Shown: positions 1-7,125, counted from the stretch's first letter. The stretch is 34,498 bases of DNA from Streptomyces sp. TP-A0356 (GCF_001417775.1 NZ_BBZJ01000027.1:115197-149694); one strand, 5' to 3'. Notes: a model not told the origin generated them from the sequence alone. Program-made: numbers and translations.

Positions 1-180
1 CCCGGTCCCCGTCGCCGGCCCGGTCCCCGTCGCCGATCCGGTCGCCGTCGCCGATCCAGTCGCCGTCGCCGATCCAGTCGCCGTCGCCAGCCCGGTCCCT
101 GTCGCCGACCCGGTGGCCGTCGCCGATCCAGTCGCCGTTGTCAGCCCGGTTCCGGCCACCGGCCCGGTCGCCGTCGTCCG
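1..180. repeat. 18-bp coding minisatellite, about ten units, inside copC/copD
   Basis: Ten consecutive 18-bp units can be laid end to end from base 1, most of them variants of CCCGGTCCCCGTCGCCGA. The units diverge towards base 180, and the array may continue left of the window. Because 18 is a multiple of three, each unit adds six residues (G-D-G-D-R/W-A/I/V) to the CopD-like protein without shifting the frame. Confidence 0.9.
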
Positions 181-979
181 CCGGGCGCTTGCTCGGCGCG
201 GGCATCAGGCCCGCCCGGCCCGCGACCGCCGCCGCCACAGCCAGCACCACGACCCGTGCCAGCAGCGCCAAGCCGGGGCGGCTTGCCGCCGTCTCGCCCA
301 GGACCGATCCGTCGAAGGCCGTCGCCGGACCGCTGCCGCGCTCGTAGGGCCCGCGGAGCAGCAGCAGCGCGAGCGTGGCCGCCAGCAGCGTCCACCAGCC
401 GCCCACGAGCAGGCCGCGCGCCACGCCCACACCGGTCACGGTCGCGAACGCGGTGACGCCCAGGAGCAGGGCCAGGCCGCCGTAGGCGACGTATCGGGCG
501 ATGTCGTACAGCGGCGTCGAGGCGGCGTCCTGCGTCTCGTCGGACGGCAGGACCGCGGCCGTCGCGGAGGGCTTGCCGACGGAGAAGGTGAGGGCGCCGG
601 ACACCGGGTGGCTGTCCGCCGACACCACCCGCCACGCCACGATGTAGGTGCCCTGCGCCAGGTCCGGGAGCGTGACGCGCGCGGTGTCCGACCGGCCGTC
701 CGCGTGCTCCTGCCGTCCCGTGTGGACCCGTCGGTTGCCGGGGTCGAACAGGCGGATGGAGTCGTCCAGCAGACCGACGGACTCGCTGAAGGTGAGGGTG
801 ACCGCCTTCGGCGCCGTCCTCAGCACGCTGCCGTCCGCGGGATCGATGCCCTTCAGCGCGGCGTGCGCGGACGCCGAACCGGCGCCCGCCACCAGCAGCA
901 GGGGCACCACGAGCAGCAGGAGCGCGAGGCGCCGCAGCCGCCCTCCGTGCACCACCGCTCCCGAACTGCCCCCGCTCAC
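1..979 (-). CDS. CopC/CopD-type copper resistance protein, 3' end outside the window
   Basis: Reading the minus strand from a GTG at 979 gives an open frame that leaves the window at base 1 (326 codons visible). Residues 1-38 form a Sec signal ending SASA, and the mature protein would begin with His39 (HAALKGIDPADG). That N-terminal His, together with the SADSHPVSG motif near residue 117, is the copper-binding pattern of periplasmic CopC domains. After about residue 140 come three hydrophobic segments, as in the CopD half of YcnJ/PcoD-like fusions, which are thought to bind and import copper. The frame then enters an acidic repeat built of G-D-G-D-R/W-A/I units. A second in-frame GTG lies at 994, but neither start has a good ribosome site. 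The remaining CopD membrane segments should lie left of base 1. The domain call is confident; the exact role (import or tolerance) is inferred from the family. Confidence 0.85.
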   Translation of the reverse strand, partial: MSGGSSGAVVHGGRLRRLALLLLVVPLLLVAGAGSASAHAALKGIDPADGSVLRTAPKAVTLTFSESVGLLDDSIRLFDPGNRRVHTGRQEHADGRSDTARVTLPDLAQGTYIVAWRVVSADSHPVSGALTFSVGKPSATAAVLPSDETQDAASTPLYDIARYVAYGGLALLLGVTAFATVTGVGVARGLLVGGWWTLLAATLALLLLRGPYERGSGPATAFDGSVLGETAASRPGLALLARVVVLAVAAAVAGRAGLMPAPSKRPADDGDRAGGRNRADNGDWIGDGHRVGDRDRAGDGDWIGDGDWIGDGDRIGDGDRAGDGDR

Positions 980-1133
980 GCGCCCTGCGCCCACACGTCC
1001 TGCGCCCACGTCACGTCTCCCGCATCCGCCGTCCCGGGTCCCGTTACGTACGGACGCGGCGGCACCTGCGCTCAGCGCGGCAACAACACCGGCCGCTCGT
1101 ACCGGGGCTACGCCATCATGACCGGCGGCCGGG

Positions 1134-1898
1134 TCACCACGTGGGCCGGGCCGACACCCCGCCGTCCACCACGAGATCGTGGCCCGTGATCCAGGACGCG
1201 AGCGGCGAGGCCAGGAACACACAGGCGTCGCCGACGTCCTCGGGGCGCCCCAACCGGCCGGCGGGAACCGCCCGTTGCCACCGCTCCACCCCCTCGGGCC
1301 AGGCTCGGTCCAGGCCTTCACGGTCGATCAGACCGGGCGAGACGGTGTTGACGCGGATGCCGTAGGGGCCGTACTCCAGGGCCGCCGACCGCGCGTGCAT
1401 GACGACGGCCGCCTTGGACGCGCAGTAGTGGGCGTGCAGCGGTGCCGGGTGCGCGGCCTCGATGGAGGCGATGTGGGTGACGGTGCCGCCGTCCGCCTCC
1501 CGCATGACCTCCGCCGCCGCCTGCGTGCACGCGAACACGCTCGTCACGTTGGTGTCGAGCACCGCCCGCCAGTCGGCGGCCGTCATCCCGGCCAGCTCCT
1601 GCGTCGGTTGCACCCCCGCGTTGTTGACCAGCGCGGTCAGCCGGCCGCCGCCCCACTCGGCCGCCTCCCGTACCAGCCGCCGGCACTCGTCCTCGACGGT
1701 CAGATCCGCCTGCAGCACGACGGCCCGGGCGCCCCTCGCGCGGATGCGCGCGGCCAGGTCGTGCGCCGCCTCCACCGCGGTGCGGAAGTGCACCGCGACC
1801 GCCGAGCCCTCCTCGGCGAACCGCGTCGCGATCCCGCGCCCGATACCGCCGCCCGCGCCGGTCACCAGCGCCACCTGCCCCGACAGCAGCCCGCTCAT
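1134..1898 (-). CDS. SDR-family NAD(P)-dependent oxidoreductase
   Basis: A 254-aa classical short-chain dehydrogenase/reductase, a typical length for the family. The Rossmann cofactor motif TGAGGGIG lies at residues 13-20, NNAG in the middle, and the catalytic Ser plus Tyr-x-x-x-Lys is seen as HIASIE ... HYCASK. The C-terminus FLASPLASWITGHDLVVDGG is the usual SDR end. The start ATG at 1898 shares four bases (ATGA) with the stop of the upstream cupin gene, which indicates translational coupling; a GTG three codons earlier is possible but less natural. The substrate cannot be read from the sequence. The pairing with a cupin suggests oxidation or reduction of a small metabolite. Confidence 0.9.
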   Translation of the reverse strand: MSGLLSGQVALVTGAGGGIGRGIATRFAEEGSAVAVHFRTAVEAAHDLAARIRARGARAVVLQADLTVEDECRRLVREAAEWGGGRLTALVNNAGVQPTQELAGMTAADWRAVLDTNVTSVFACTQAAAEVMREADGGTVTHIASIEAAHPAPLHAHYCASKAAVVMHARSAALEYGPYGIRVNTVSPGLIDREGLDRAWPEGVERWQRAVPAGRLGRPEDVGDACVFLASPLASWITGHDLVVDGGVSARPTW

Positions 1899-2374
1899 GA
1901 CCGGCACAGCCCCGCGATACGGGCCGCCTCGGCCGGATAGCGCGCGGTCAGCTCGGCCGCGTCACCGTGTTCGTATGCCCCGTAGGTGAAACCCGGCGCC
2001 ATCGTGCAGCCGAAGAGCGTCCAGGACCCGCCCTCGGCGACCCGCCCGCCCATCCAGGTACCGGCGGGCACGGTGAACTGGACGTGCTGGCCGCCGAGGA
2101 GGTCCGGTCCCAGGACGACCGTACGGGCGGCGCCGTCCGGGGCGAGGAGCAGCAGCTCCAGCGGATCGCCGAGGTAGAAGTGCCAGACCTCGTCCGACGG
2201 GAGGCGGTGCAGCGCCGAGTAGTCGTCCGGTGCGGCGGTCAGCAGGGCCACGATGGCGGTGCCCTCCGGCCGTCCGTCGGGCCGCTCGGCTCCCTCCCAG
2301 GTCTGCCGGAACCGCCCGCCCTCGCGCGGGATCGGTTCCATGCCGTAGTGGGCGACGAGGTCCTCAGGAGTCAC
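1895..2374 (-). CDS. Cupin-superfamily protein (DUF985 type)
   Basis: A 159-aa protein whose opening (LVAHYGMEPIPREGGRFRQTW) and core (DEVWHFYLGDPLELLLL, VPAGTWMGGRV, FGCTMAPGF) match the small DUF985/cupin_5 family of single-domain beta-barrel proteins. Family members have been proposed to act as sugar or metabolite isomerases or epimerases, but no function is established. The GTG start at 2374 has no Shine-Dalgarno sequence. A TAGCCT hexamer at 2387-2382 ends 7 nt upstream, so a leaderless transcript is likely. It is the first gene of a two-gene minus-strand operon with the SDR gene, which it overlaps by 4 nt. Confidence 0.85.
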   Translation of the reverse strand: MTPEDLVAHYGMEPIPREGGRFRQTWEGAERPDGRPEGTAIVALLTAAPDDYSALHRLPSDEVWHFYLGDPLELLLLAPDGAARTVVLGPDLLGGQHVQFTVPAGTWMGGRVAEGGSWTLFGCTMAPGFTYGAYEHGDAAELTARYPAEAARIAGLCRS

Positions 2375-2381
2375 GACATGC

Positions 2382-2387
2382 AGGCTA
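2382..2387 (-). promoter_or_regulatory. -10 box for the leaderless cupin-SDR transcript
   Basis: TAGCCT on the minus strand, 7 nt before the GTG at 2374. Streptomyces leaderless genes typically show TAnnnT at this distance. No convincing -35 box is visible. Confidence 0.45.
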
Positions 2388-2422
2388 GTTGCCGAACACC
2401 ACCGGCTGTACGACGAACACCG

Positions 2423-2473
2423 GCCGGGTCAGGAGAGCAGCCGGGTCGGGAGGGCAGCCGGGTCAGGAGAGCG
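2423..2473. repeat. Three 17-bp tandem repeats upstream of the HhH-GPD gene
   Basis: Units at 2423-2439, 2440-2456 and 2457-2473 follow GCCGGGTCAGGAGAGCA with one to three changes; a fourth, decayed unit begins at 2474. They lie in the 231-nt gap between the divergent cupin and HhH-GPD genes. A 17-bp period would not keep a reading frame, which agrees with the stretch being non-coding. Confidence 0.8.
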
Positions 2474-2605
2474 GCCGGGCGAGGAGGACCGGCCGGCCCG
2501 CCGCGGGGACCGGCGCACGGAACGCGGTGACGGCCGCCGAGCAGGCCCGAGGGCCGTACCGTCCGCCCGGCTGCGCCTCGCGCCCGGCGGGGCGATCATC
2601 GGGGC

Positions 2606-3199
2606 ATGGACGTCACCCTTCACCTCGCCCAGGATCCCGAGGCCGACGCGTTCCTCGGCCGCAGTCCGCTCGCCCCGCTGATCGGGATGCTGCTGGACCA
2701 GCAGGTGCCGATGGAGTGGGCGTTCAAGGGGCCGTGGACCATCGCGCGGCGGCTCGGCACGGACGACCTGGACGCGCACGAGATCGCGGCCCAGGACCCG
2801 GAGGCCTTCGCCGCACTGCTCTCGCAGAAGCCCGCTGTGCACCGCTACCCGGGAGCCATGGCCAAACGCATCCAGCAGCTGTGCCAGTACCTCGTCGAAC
2901 ACTACGCCGGGGACCCCGAGGCCATCTGGAAGGACGTCGACAGCGGACAGGAGCTGCTGAAGCGGCTCCAGGAGCTGCCCGGCTTCGGCAAGCAGAAGGC
3001 GCAGATCTTCCTCGCGTTGCTCGGCAAGCAGCTGGGCGTACGGCCCAGTGGGTGGCGGGAGGCCGCGGGGCCGTACGGCGAGCCGAAGGCGTTCCGGTCC
3101 GTCGCCGACATCACCGGGCCCGACTCCCTCACCAAGGTCCGCGCGCACAAGCAGGAGCTGAAGGCGGCGGCGAAGGCCGCCAAGGCCTCAGGTCACTAG
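2606..3199 (+). CDS. HhH-GPD-type base-excision DNA repair protein
   Basis: 197 aa. Residues 1-100 are helical and resemble the N-terminal part of the HhH-GPD glycosylase fold (LIGMLLDQQVPMEWAFKGP). The helix-hairpin-helix is RLQELPGFGKQKAQIFLALL near residues 122-141, with the LPGFGKxKA signature. Proteins of this family (EndoIII/AlkA/MutY) remove damaged bases. Here the segment after the hairpin reads GVRPSGWREAAGPYG and does not show the VDTHV-type motif that carries the catalytic Asp in most members, so a non-canonical or non-catalytic role is possible. Actinobacterial proteins of this short type are usually annotated this way. The gene stands alone between two different tandem repeats. 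Confidence 0.85.
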   Translation: MDVTLHLAQDPEADAFLGRSPLAPLIGMLLDQQVPMEWAFKGPWTIARRLGTDDLDAHEIAAQDPEAFAALLSQKPAVHRYPGAMAKRIQQLCQYLVEHYAGDPEAIWKDVDSGQELLKRLQELPGFGKQKAQIFLALLGKQLGVRPSGWREAAGPYGEPKAFRSVADITGPDSLTKVRAHKQELKAAAKAAKASGH

Positions 3200-3204
3200 G
3201 CCAA

Positions 3205-3318
3205 GGTCACCAGGCCGACTACAGGTCTCCCGGCGGACAACAGGTCACCAGGCCGACAGCAGGTCTCTGGGCGGACAACGGGTCACCAGGCCGACAGCAG
3301 GTCTCCGGGCGGACAGCG
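3205..3318. repeat. 38-bp tandem repeat, three units
   Basis: Three contiguous 38-bp units (3205-3242, 3243-3280, 3281-3318) each start GGTCACCAGGCCGAC and carry CAGGTCTC in the middle. They are about 90% alike. A partial copy (GGTCACTAGGCC) precedes them at 3191, overlapping the 3' end of the HhH-GPD gene, and a degenerate GGCGGACAGC follows. There are no unique spacers, so this is a minisatellite, not CRISPR. Confidence 0.85.
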
Positions 3319-3403
3319 GGTGGCCCGGCGGACAGCCGCCGGCCCTCAGCCGGTTGGACCGCCCCGAGTGGCGGGCCGTCCGCGCCCGATCACAGCATGG
3401 ATC

Positions 3404-4081
3404 ATGACCGACGTACCGAGCGGGTCACCCCAGGGGCCCGAATTCGACGATCGCCGCGTCCATGCCGCGCGCGACGCGCACGCGACGAGGCCGCCGTCCG
3501 AGGAGCTGGAGCCGCCCTTCGAGGGGCTCCTGCACGTCCTCTCCCGCACCGCCTGGCAGGTCGTTCTGGCCACCGGCGTCGCGTCGCTGATCCTGGGGGT
3601 CCTGGTACTGGCCTGGCCGGGTCCGTCCCTGCTCGCGGCCGGGATCCTCTTCGGGGTCTACCTCATCGTCAGCGGTGTGCTCCAGCTGGCGTCCGCCTTC
3701 GGCACGCACCGGGCCACCTCGCTGCGCGTCATGGCGTTCGTCAGCGGGGCCCTGTCGATCCTGCTGGGCCTGTTCTGCTTCCGGGGTCCCATGGAGTCGA
3801 TCCTGCTGCTCGCGCTGTGGATCGGCATCGGCTGGCTGATCCGCGGGATCACCCAGACCATGGCCGCCGCCCACGACCCGGCGGTACCCGCACGCGGCTG
3901 GCAGATCTTCCTCGGCCTCGTCACCTTCCTCGCCGGGATCGTGCTGATCGTCTCGCCGTTCACCTCGATCGCCGTGCTCACCCTGGTCGCCGGCTGGTGG
4001 CTGCTGGTGGTCGGCATCGTCGAGATCATCACGGCGTTCCGGATCCGCGGCCGCGCGGAGCGGATTCCGCGCACCGTCTGA
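3404..4081 (+). CDS. HdeD-like / DUF308 integral membrane protein
   Basis: 225 aa from the ATG at 3404; an upstream extension in the same frame runs into the minisatellite and is unlikely to be translated. Residues 1-50 are hydrophilic. The rest forms six hydrophobic helices in three pairs (TAWQVVLATGVASLILGVLVL; SLLAAGILFGVYLIVSGVLQL; SLRVMAFVSGALSILLGLF; ILLLALWIGIGWLIRGI; GWQIFLGLVTFLAGIVLIV; IAVLTLVAGWWLLVVGIVEI), the internal repeat pattern of DUF308/HdeD proteins. In E. coli HdeD contributes to acid resistance at high cell density; for actinobacterial members no function is established. It stands alone on the plus strand. Confidence 0.85.
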   Translation: MTDVPSGSPQGPEFDDRRVHAARDAHATRPPSEELEPPFEGLLHVLSRTAWQVVLATGVASLILGVLVLAWPGPSLLAAGILFGVYLIVSGVLQLASAFGTHRATSLRVMAFVSGALSILLGLFCFRGPMESILLLALWIGIGWLIRGITQTMAAAHDPAVPARGWQIFLGLVTFLAGIVLIVSPFTSIAVLTLVAGWWLLVVGIVEIITAFRIRGRAERIPRTV

Positions 4082-4175
4082 GCCGCGTCAACCTCGCGCA
4101 CGGCAAATACGCCGAGAGAGCGGTTTCGCGGCCGACACGATGAACGAGGTCCGCCCGGCGGGGAGATGACCTCTT

Positions 4176-4517
4176 GTGAGCCCCACCCCGTACGCACCGC
4201 GCACCGTTCACCGGTGTGCCCGGCTGTGGGTGCTCCTGATGCTCGTCGCGCTGCTCGCGGCCGGTGCGCACACCGAGGCGATGGCACCCGAGACCGTCGC
4301 GGTGTCCGCGGCCCAGGCGTGCGACGCGGAGCACGACGTCCCCTTCATGGCGCCGCGGCCGACGGGTCCCCGGGGACACCGCGCCGCCGCGCCGCCGTGT
4401 CCGGGACACCGGGGCGGCGCCCGGCCGTCCGGCCCGGACTGCCTCACCACCGCTCGCGCGAGGGCGCCGTACCCACCCGCCCTGCACGCCTTGCGCACCG
4501 TCGTCCTTCGCTGCTGA
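4176..4517 (+). CDS. Small secreted or membrane-anchored protein of unknown function
   Basis: 113 aa from a GTG at 4176, preceded at some distance by GGGGAGATGACC. The N-terminus has a positive stretch (RTVHRCAR) followed by the hydrophobic core LWVLLMLVALLAAGAHTEA, consistent with a signal peptide or single anchor. The remainder is rich in Pro, Arg and Ala with scattered cysteines and ends TVVLRC. No domain is recognised. Short proteins with this start and a conserved VVLRC end seem familiar from Streptomyces genomes, but this is recollection and not a search result. Confidence 0.6.
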   Translation: MSPTPYAPRTVHRCARLWVLLMLVALLAAGAHTEAMAPETVAVSAAQACDAEHDVPFMAPRPTGPRGHRAAAPPCPGHRGGARPSGPDCLTTARARAPYPPALHALRTVVLRC

Positions 4518-4574
4518 CGGATCCCGCTCCCGGAACCGTCACCTCCCATCTCCCAGCAACGCGAGGACACCGTC

Positions 4575-4721
4575 ATGCTCAGCGACCCGTATGCGGTCCT
4601 GCACGCCCTGCTGCGTGCCGAGGCCATGCGCGGCAGGAAACCCCGACCGACCTCCGAACCGGAGCCCGACGCCGGGGAGGACGCACCGCCGGCCGCCCCG
4701 CAGGAGCGGGAAGGCGAGTAG
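4575..4721 (+). CDS. 48-aa hydrophilic protein of unknown function
   Basis: ATG at 4575, stop TAG at 4719. The protein starts MLSDPYAVLHALLRAEAMR and ends in an acidic, Pro-rich tail. A good ribosome site (GAGG, 8 nt upstream) supports translation, and a perfect hairpin directly after the stop suggests the end of a transcript. The first 20 residues could form an amphipathic helix. It is 57 nt downstream of the small secreted protein and may share its transcript. Confidence 0.55.
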   Translation: MLSDPYAVLHALLRAEAMRGRKPRPTSEPEPDAGEDAPPAAPQEREGE

Positions 4722-4729
4722 CGCACCCA

Positions 4730-4756
4730 GCGGCCGCCCTCCCACCGGGCGGCCGC
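4730..4756 (+). terminator. Hairpin terminator after the 48-aa ORF
   Basis: Perfect 10-bp inverted repeat GCGGCCGCCC (4730-4739) and GGGCGGCCGC (4747-4756) with a 7-nt loop, 8 nt after the TAG. No T-tract follows, as is common in Streptomyces. Confidence 0.6.
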
Positions 4757-4885
4757 CCTGCGGGACCCCTGGCAGGACTTGGACCGCCTCTCATCTGCGG
4801 TCCCGGTTCCCGTTTGACCCCGTTTACCGGATCTTTCCGGCGTCGCACTCCGTCGCCATGGCTGCGCCCGGAACGTCTTGACCGG

Positions 4886-4891
4886 TAGGCT
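4886..4891 (+). promoter_or_regulatory. -10 box for the leaderless ParB-like gene
   Basis: TAGGCT ends exactly 6 nt before the GTG at 4898, and no Shine-Dalgarno sequence lies between, so transcription probably starts at the start codon. Confidence 0.5.
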
Positions 4892-4897
4892 TTCCGT

Positions 4898-5194
4898 GTG
4901 ATCTTCAAGCGCATCGGAAACGGCCGGCCGTACCCCGACCACGGCCGGGAGAGCACCCGGCAGTGGGCGGACGTCGCGCCGCGCCCGGTCCGCCTCGATC
5001 AGCTCGTGACGACCAAGCAGCAACTCGACCTGGAGACCCTCCTCGCCGAGGACTCGACGTTCTACGGCGACCTCTTCGCCCACGTCGTGAAGTGGCAGGG
5101 CGACCTGTACCTGGAGGACGGCCTGCACCGCGCGGTGCGCGCGGCGCTGCAGCAACGGCAGGTCCTGCACGCGAGAGTTCTCGAACTCGACTGA
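4898..5194 (+). CDS. Small ParB-like / antitoxin-like conserved actinobacterial protein
   Basis: 98 aa. The order of motifs, PVRLDQLVTTKQQLDLETLL, then WQGDLYLEDGLHRAVRAAL, then a short strand HARVLELD, resembles the N-terminal ParB/sulfiredoxin-like fold, in which a D/EDGxHRxxAA element binds phosphate or CTP. Orthologues are, from memory, labelled VapB-family antitoxin in some Streptomyces annotations. No toxin gene is adjacent, so I prefer the ParB-like description. No helix-turn-helix follows, so it would be only the nucleotide-binding half. It precedes the LytR_C gene on the same strand by 139 nt, and that gene has its own promoter-like box. A leaderless start is likely. Confidence 0.7.
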   Translation: MIFKRIGNGRPYPDHGRESTRQWADVAPRPVRLDQLVTTKQQLDLETLLAEDSTFYGDLFAHVVKWQGDLYLEDGLHRAVRAALQQRQVLHARVLELD

Positions 5195-5321
5195 TCCTCC
5201 GCCGCCCGGTTCGCCTTCCGCACACCCACTCGGCGGACCCTTCCGCACGGCCTTTGACCCTTTCGGGTTGGACTGCGCGGCGCCCAATGATCATCTAGTA
5301 GGCATTGCAGCCCGGGCGCAC

Positions 5322-5327
5322 TACGCT
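5322..5327 (+). promoter_or_regulatory. -10 box for the leaderless LytR_C gene
   Basis: TACGCT ends 6 nt before the ATG at 5334; no ribosome site is present between them. Confidence 0.45.
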
Positions 5328-5333
5328 GCGCCC

Positions 5334-5972
5334 ATGAGCATGCTGACTCCTCCCGGCATGGGCGGCCAGTACCGGATCACGGGGGACAAGTACCCGCGGA
5401 TGCGCCGACCCCGGCGCCGCGGCAGGCTCCTGTTCGCCGTCGTCGCGTCCATGGCCGCCATCGGGCTGATCGGCTGGGGCACCTTGCAGCTCATCGATGT
5501 CTTCACCGGTGGCGGCGGCAGGGCGTCGGCGTTCGGCGCGAAGGCGTGCGCGAAGAGGGCGAGCGGGTCCCCCACGACCGCCGCGAGGGCCCTGCCCGAG
5601 CCGGGCCGCATCACCGTCAACGTCCTCAACGCCACGGCCCGCAGCGGCCTCGCCAAGGTGACCGCGGACGAGCTGAAGAAGCGCGGCTTCCACATCGGCA
5701 CCGTGGGCAACGCGACGAAGGAGTACGACAAGAAGGTCAAGGGCGTCGGGATACTGCTCGGCCCCAAGACCGCCGCGGACACCACGCTGCCGGTCCTCGG
5801 CACGCAGCTCGCGGAAGCTGAGCGGCACACCGACGCCCGTACGGGTACGACGGTCGACCTGATCCTGGGTGACGGGTTCAAGTCGCTGACGACCAAGACG
5901 GACGCGGACAAGGCGCTGTCGGCGCTGACCGGTCCGGCCTCGTCGCCCTCGCCCGGCACGAAAGGCTGCTGA
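5334..5972 (+). CDS. LytR C-terminal-domain envelope protein
   Basis: 212 aa, type II membrane topology. A cytoplasmic basic stretch (RMRRPRRRGR) is followed by one helix (LLFAVVASMAAIGLIGWGTLQLI, about residues 29-51). An extracytoplasmic LytR_C domain follows (RITVNVLNATARSGLAKVTADELKKRGF ... TVDLILGDGF). LytR_C domains occur alone or fused to LCP phosphotransferases that attach polymers to peptidoglycan; here the LCP domain is absent, so this is a stand-alone version. The open frame extends upstream to 5268, but the ATG at 5334 follows a TACGCT box by 6 nt and is the better start. The gene ends 174 nt before the convergent upp stop, with two hairpins between. Confidence 0.85.
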   Translation: MSMLTPPGMGGQYRITGDKYPRMRRPRRRGRLLFAVVASMAAIGLIGWGTLQLIDVFTGGGGRASAFGAKACAKRASGSPTTAARALPEPGRITVNVLNATARSGLAKVTADELKKRGFHIGTVGNATKEYDKKVKGVGILLGPKTAADTTLPVLGTQLAEAERHTDARTGTTVDLILGDGFKSLTTKTDADKALSALTGPASSPSPGTKGC

Positions 5973-5988
5973 GCGAGCCGGCTCGCGT

Positions 5989-6051
5989 AGGGGTCCTTGC
6001 ACTATGCCCGCCCGGGTCGCGCGCTCATAGTGCAAGGACCCCTTAGAGCTC
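5989..6051. repeat. Palindromic element, copy A (17-bp arms, 19-nt loop)
   Basis: Left arm GGGGTCCTTGCACTATG at 5990-6006, exact reverse complement at 6026-6042, with a 19-nt GC-rich loop and a short tail AGAGCTCC. The element recurs almost base for base at 11590-11652 with one loop change (G/A) and small end differences. Lying between the convergent LytR_C and upp genes it could act as a bidirectional terminator, but sequence identity well beyond what folding needs points to a dispersed, REP-like repeat family. Confidence 0.85.
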
Positions 6052-6114
6052 CGGTACGGGAAGCCTCCGCGGGCGGGACCTGAACCCGGGGACCGGGTGC
6101 GGTTCCCGTACCGG
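6051..6114. terminator. Second hairpin between the LytR_C gene and upp
   Basis: CCGGTACGGGAA (6051-6062) is perfectly complementary to TTCCCGTACCGG (6103-6114), with a 40-nt loop that is itself GC-rich. It sits 32 nt beyond the upp stop on the minus strand and directly after palindromic element A, so it may help end either transcript. Confidence 0.45.
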
Positions 6115-6146
6115 AACCGCAAACCCGCACTCGGCCCCCGACGTCC

Positions 6147-6782
6147 CTACTCCGCCGCTCCGTACAGCCGGTCCCCCGCGTCGCCGAGGCCCGGCACGAT
6201 GTAGCCGTGCTCGTTGAGGCGTTCGTCGACCGCGGCCGTCACCACCGTCACCGGCGTGCCCGCCAGTTCGCGCTCCATGACCTCGACGCCCTCCGGGGCG
6301 GCGAGCAGCACCACGGCCGTCACGTCGTCCGCGCCACGCTTGATCAGCTCCTGGATCGCCGCGACGAGCGTGCCGCCGGTGGCGAGCATCGGGTCCAGGA
6401 CGTACACCTGGCGCCCCGAGAGGTCCTCCGGCATGCGCGTGGCGTACGTGGACGCCTGGAGCGTCTCCTCGTCGCGGATCATGCCCAGGAAGCCCACCTC
6501 GGCGGTCGGCAGCAGCCGGACCATGCCGTCGAGCATGCCGAGGCCCGCGCGCAGGATCGGCACGACCAACGGGCGGGGGTGGGACAGCTTGACGCCGGTG
6601 GTCCGGGAGACCGGGGTCTCGATGTCGACCTGTTCGGTGCGCACATCGCGTGTGGCCTCGTAGGCGAGCAGGGTGACGAGCTCGTCGGCGAGCCGACGGA
6701 AGGTCGCGGAGTCGGTGCGCCGGTCGCGCAGCGTGGTGAGCTTGTGAGCGACCAAGGGGTGGTCGACGACGTGGAGACGCAT
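6147..6782 (-). CDS. upp: Uracil phosphoribosyltransferase
   Basis: 211 aa, the standard length. It converts uracil and PRPP to UMP in the cytoplasm (pyrimidine salvage). Seen in the sequence: the N-terminal HPLVAHKLTTLRD, RAGLGMLDG, the PRPP loop VYVLDPMLATGGTLVAAI, and the uracil-binding C-terminus YIVPGLGDAGDR. The start is the ATG at 6782, since upstream codons in the frame read Arg/Ser-rich unrelated sequence. A TACTGT hexamer at 6795-6790 lies 7 nt before this ATG, so the message may be leaderless; GGGGA could also serve as a weak ribosome site. The gene is transcribed away from the small basic protein at 6940. Confidence 0.97.
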   Translation of the reverse strand: MRLHVVDHPLVAHKLTTLRDRRTDSATFRRLADELVTLLAYEATRDVRTEQVDIETPVSRTTGVKLSHPRPLVVPILRAGLGMLDGMVRLLPTAEVGFLGMIRDEETLQASTYATRMPEDLSGRQVYVLDPMLATGGTLVAAIQELIKRGADDVTAVVLLAAPEGVEVMERELAGTPVTVVTAAVDERLNEHGYIVPGLGDAGDRLYGAAE

Positions 6783-6939
6783 GTCCCCAACAGTAACCGG
6801 GCCTCCCGCACGCGCCCGCGCCGCCGTACGCCCGGGCACTCCGCCCGCGCCGCAGGTGGCCCCTCCCGAATCGCCCTCCATGGCATTGGACCCCCCATCA
6901 GAGGGAAAGTGAGAGGGACGGAACTGGGGTGGTGTGCCT

Positions 6940-7125
6940 ATGCCCGACCGGGAGTCCCACGAGGAACCCGAAGCGCAGGAGACGGACACCGAGCGCAGGC
7001 GGCGCCGGGCCGTGTTCCTGCGTGAACTCGCAGAGGCGCGGGAGCTGCGCAACCGCGTCCAGCCCCGCCGCGCCAAGGCAGAGCGCCTGCGTCACGCCAT
7101 GCGCATGCGTACCTTCCGCTGGTAG
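6940..7125 (+). CDS. Small highly charged protein of unknown function
   Basis: 61 aa: an acidic head (MPDRESHEEPEAQETDTE), then RRRRR and an Arg/Ala-rich helix (AVFLRELAEARELRNRV) ending RMRTFRW. The helix with heptad-spaced hydrophobics could be a short coiled coil or a nucleic-acid-binding tail. GGGGT about 9 nt upstream supports the ATG at 6940; a GTG six bases earlier is also in frame. It lies divergently from upp. No family is recognised, although its place next to upp is, from memory, conserved in Streptomyces. Confidence 0.65.
   Translation: MPDRESHEEPEAQETDTERRRRRAVFLRELAEARELRNRVQPRRAKAERLRHAMRMRTFRW

Noticed and set aside
113..1121. Long plus-strand and other-frame ORFs over the CopC/CopD region
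   Set aside because: They are Arg/Ala/Pro-rich shadows; the minus-strand frame alone gives a signal peptide, CopC motifs and membrane helices.
3191..3318. CRISPR array
   Set aside because: The 38-bp units are contiguous, with no unique spacers and no cas genes.
5989..6051. Insertion-sequence ends or MITE with target duplication
   Set aside because: No flanking target duplication is recognisable around either palindromic copy and no transposase lies between them.
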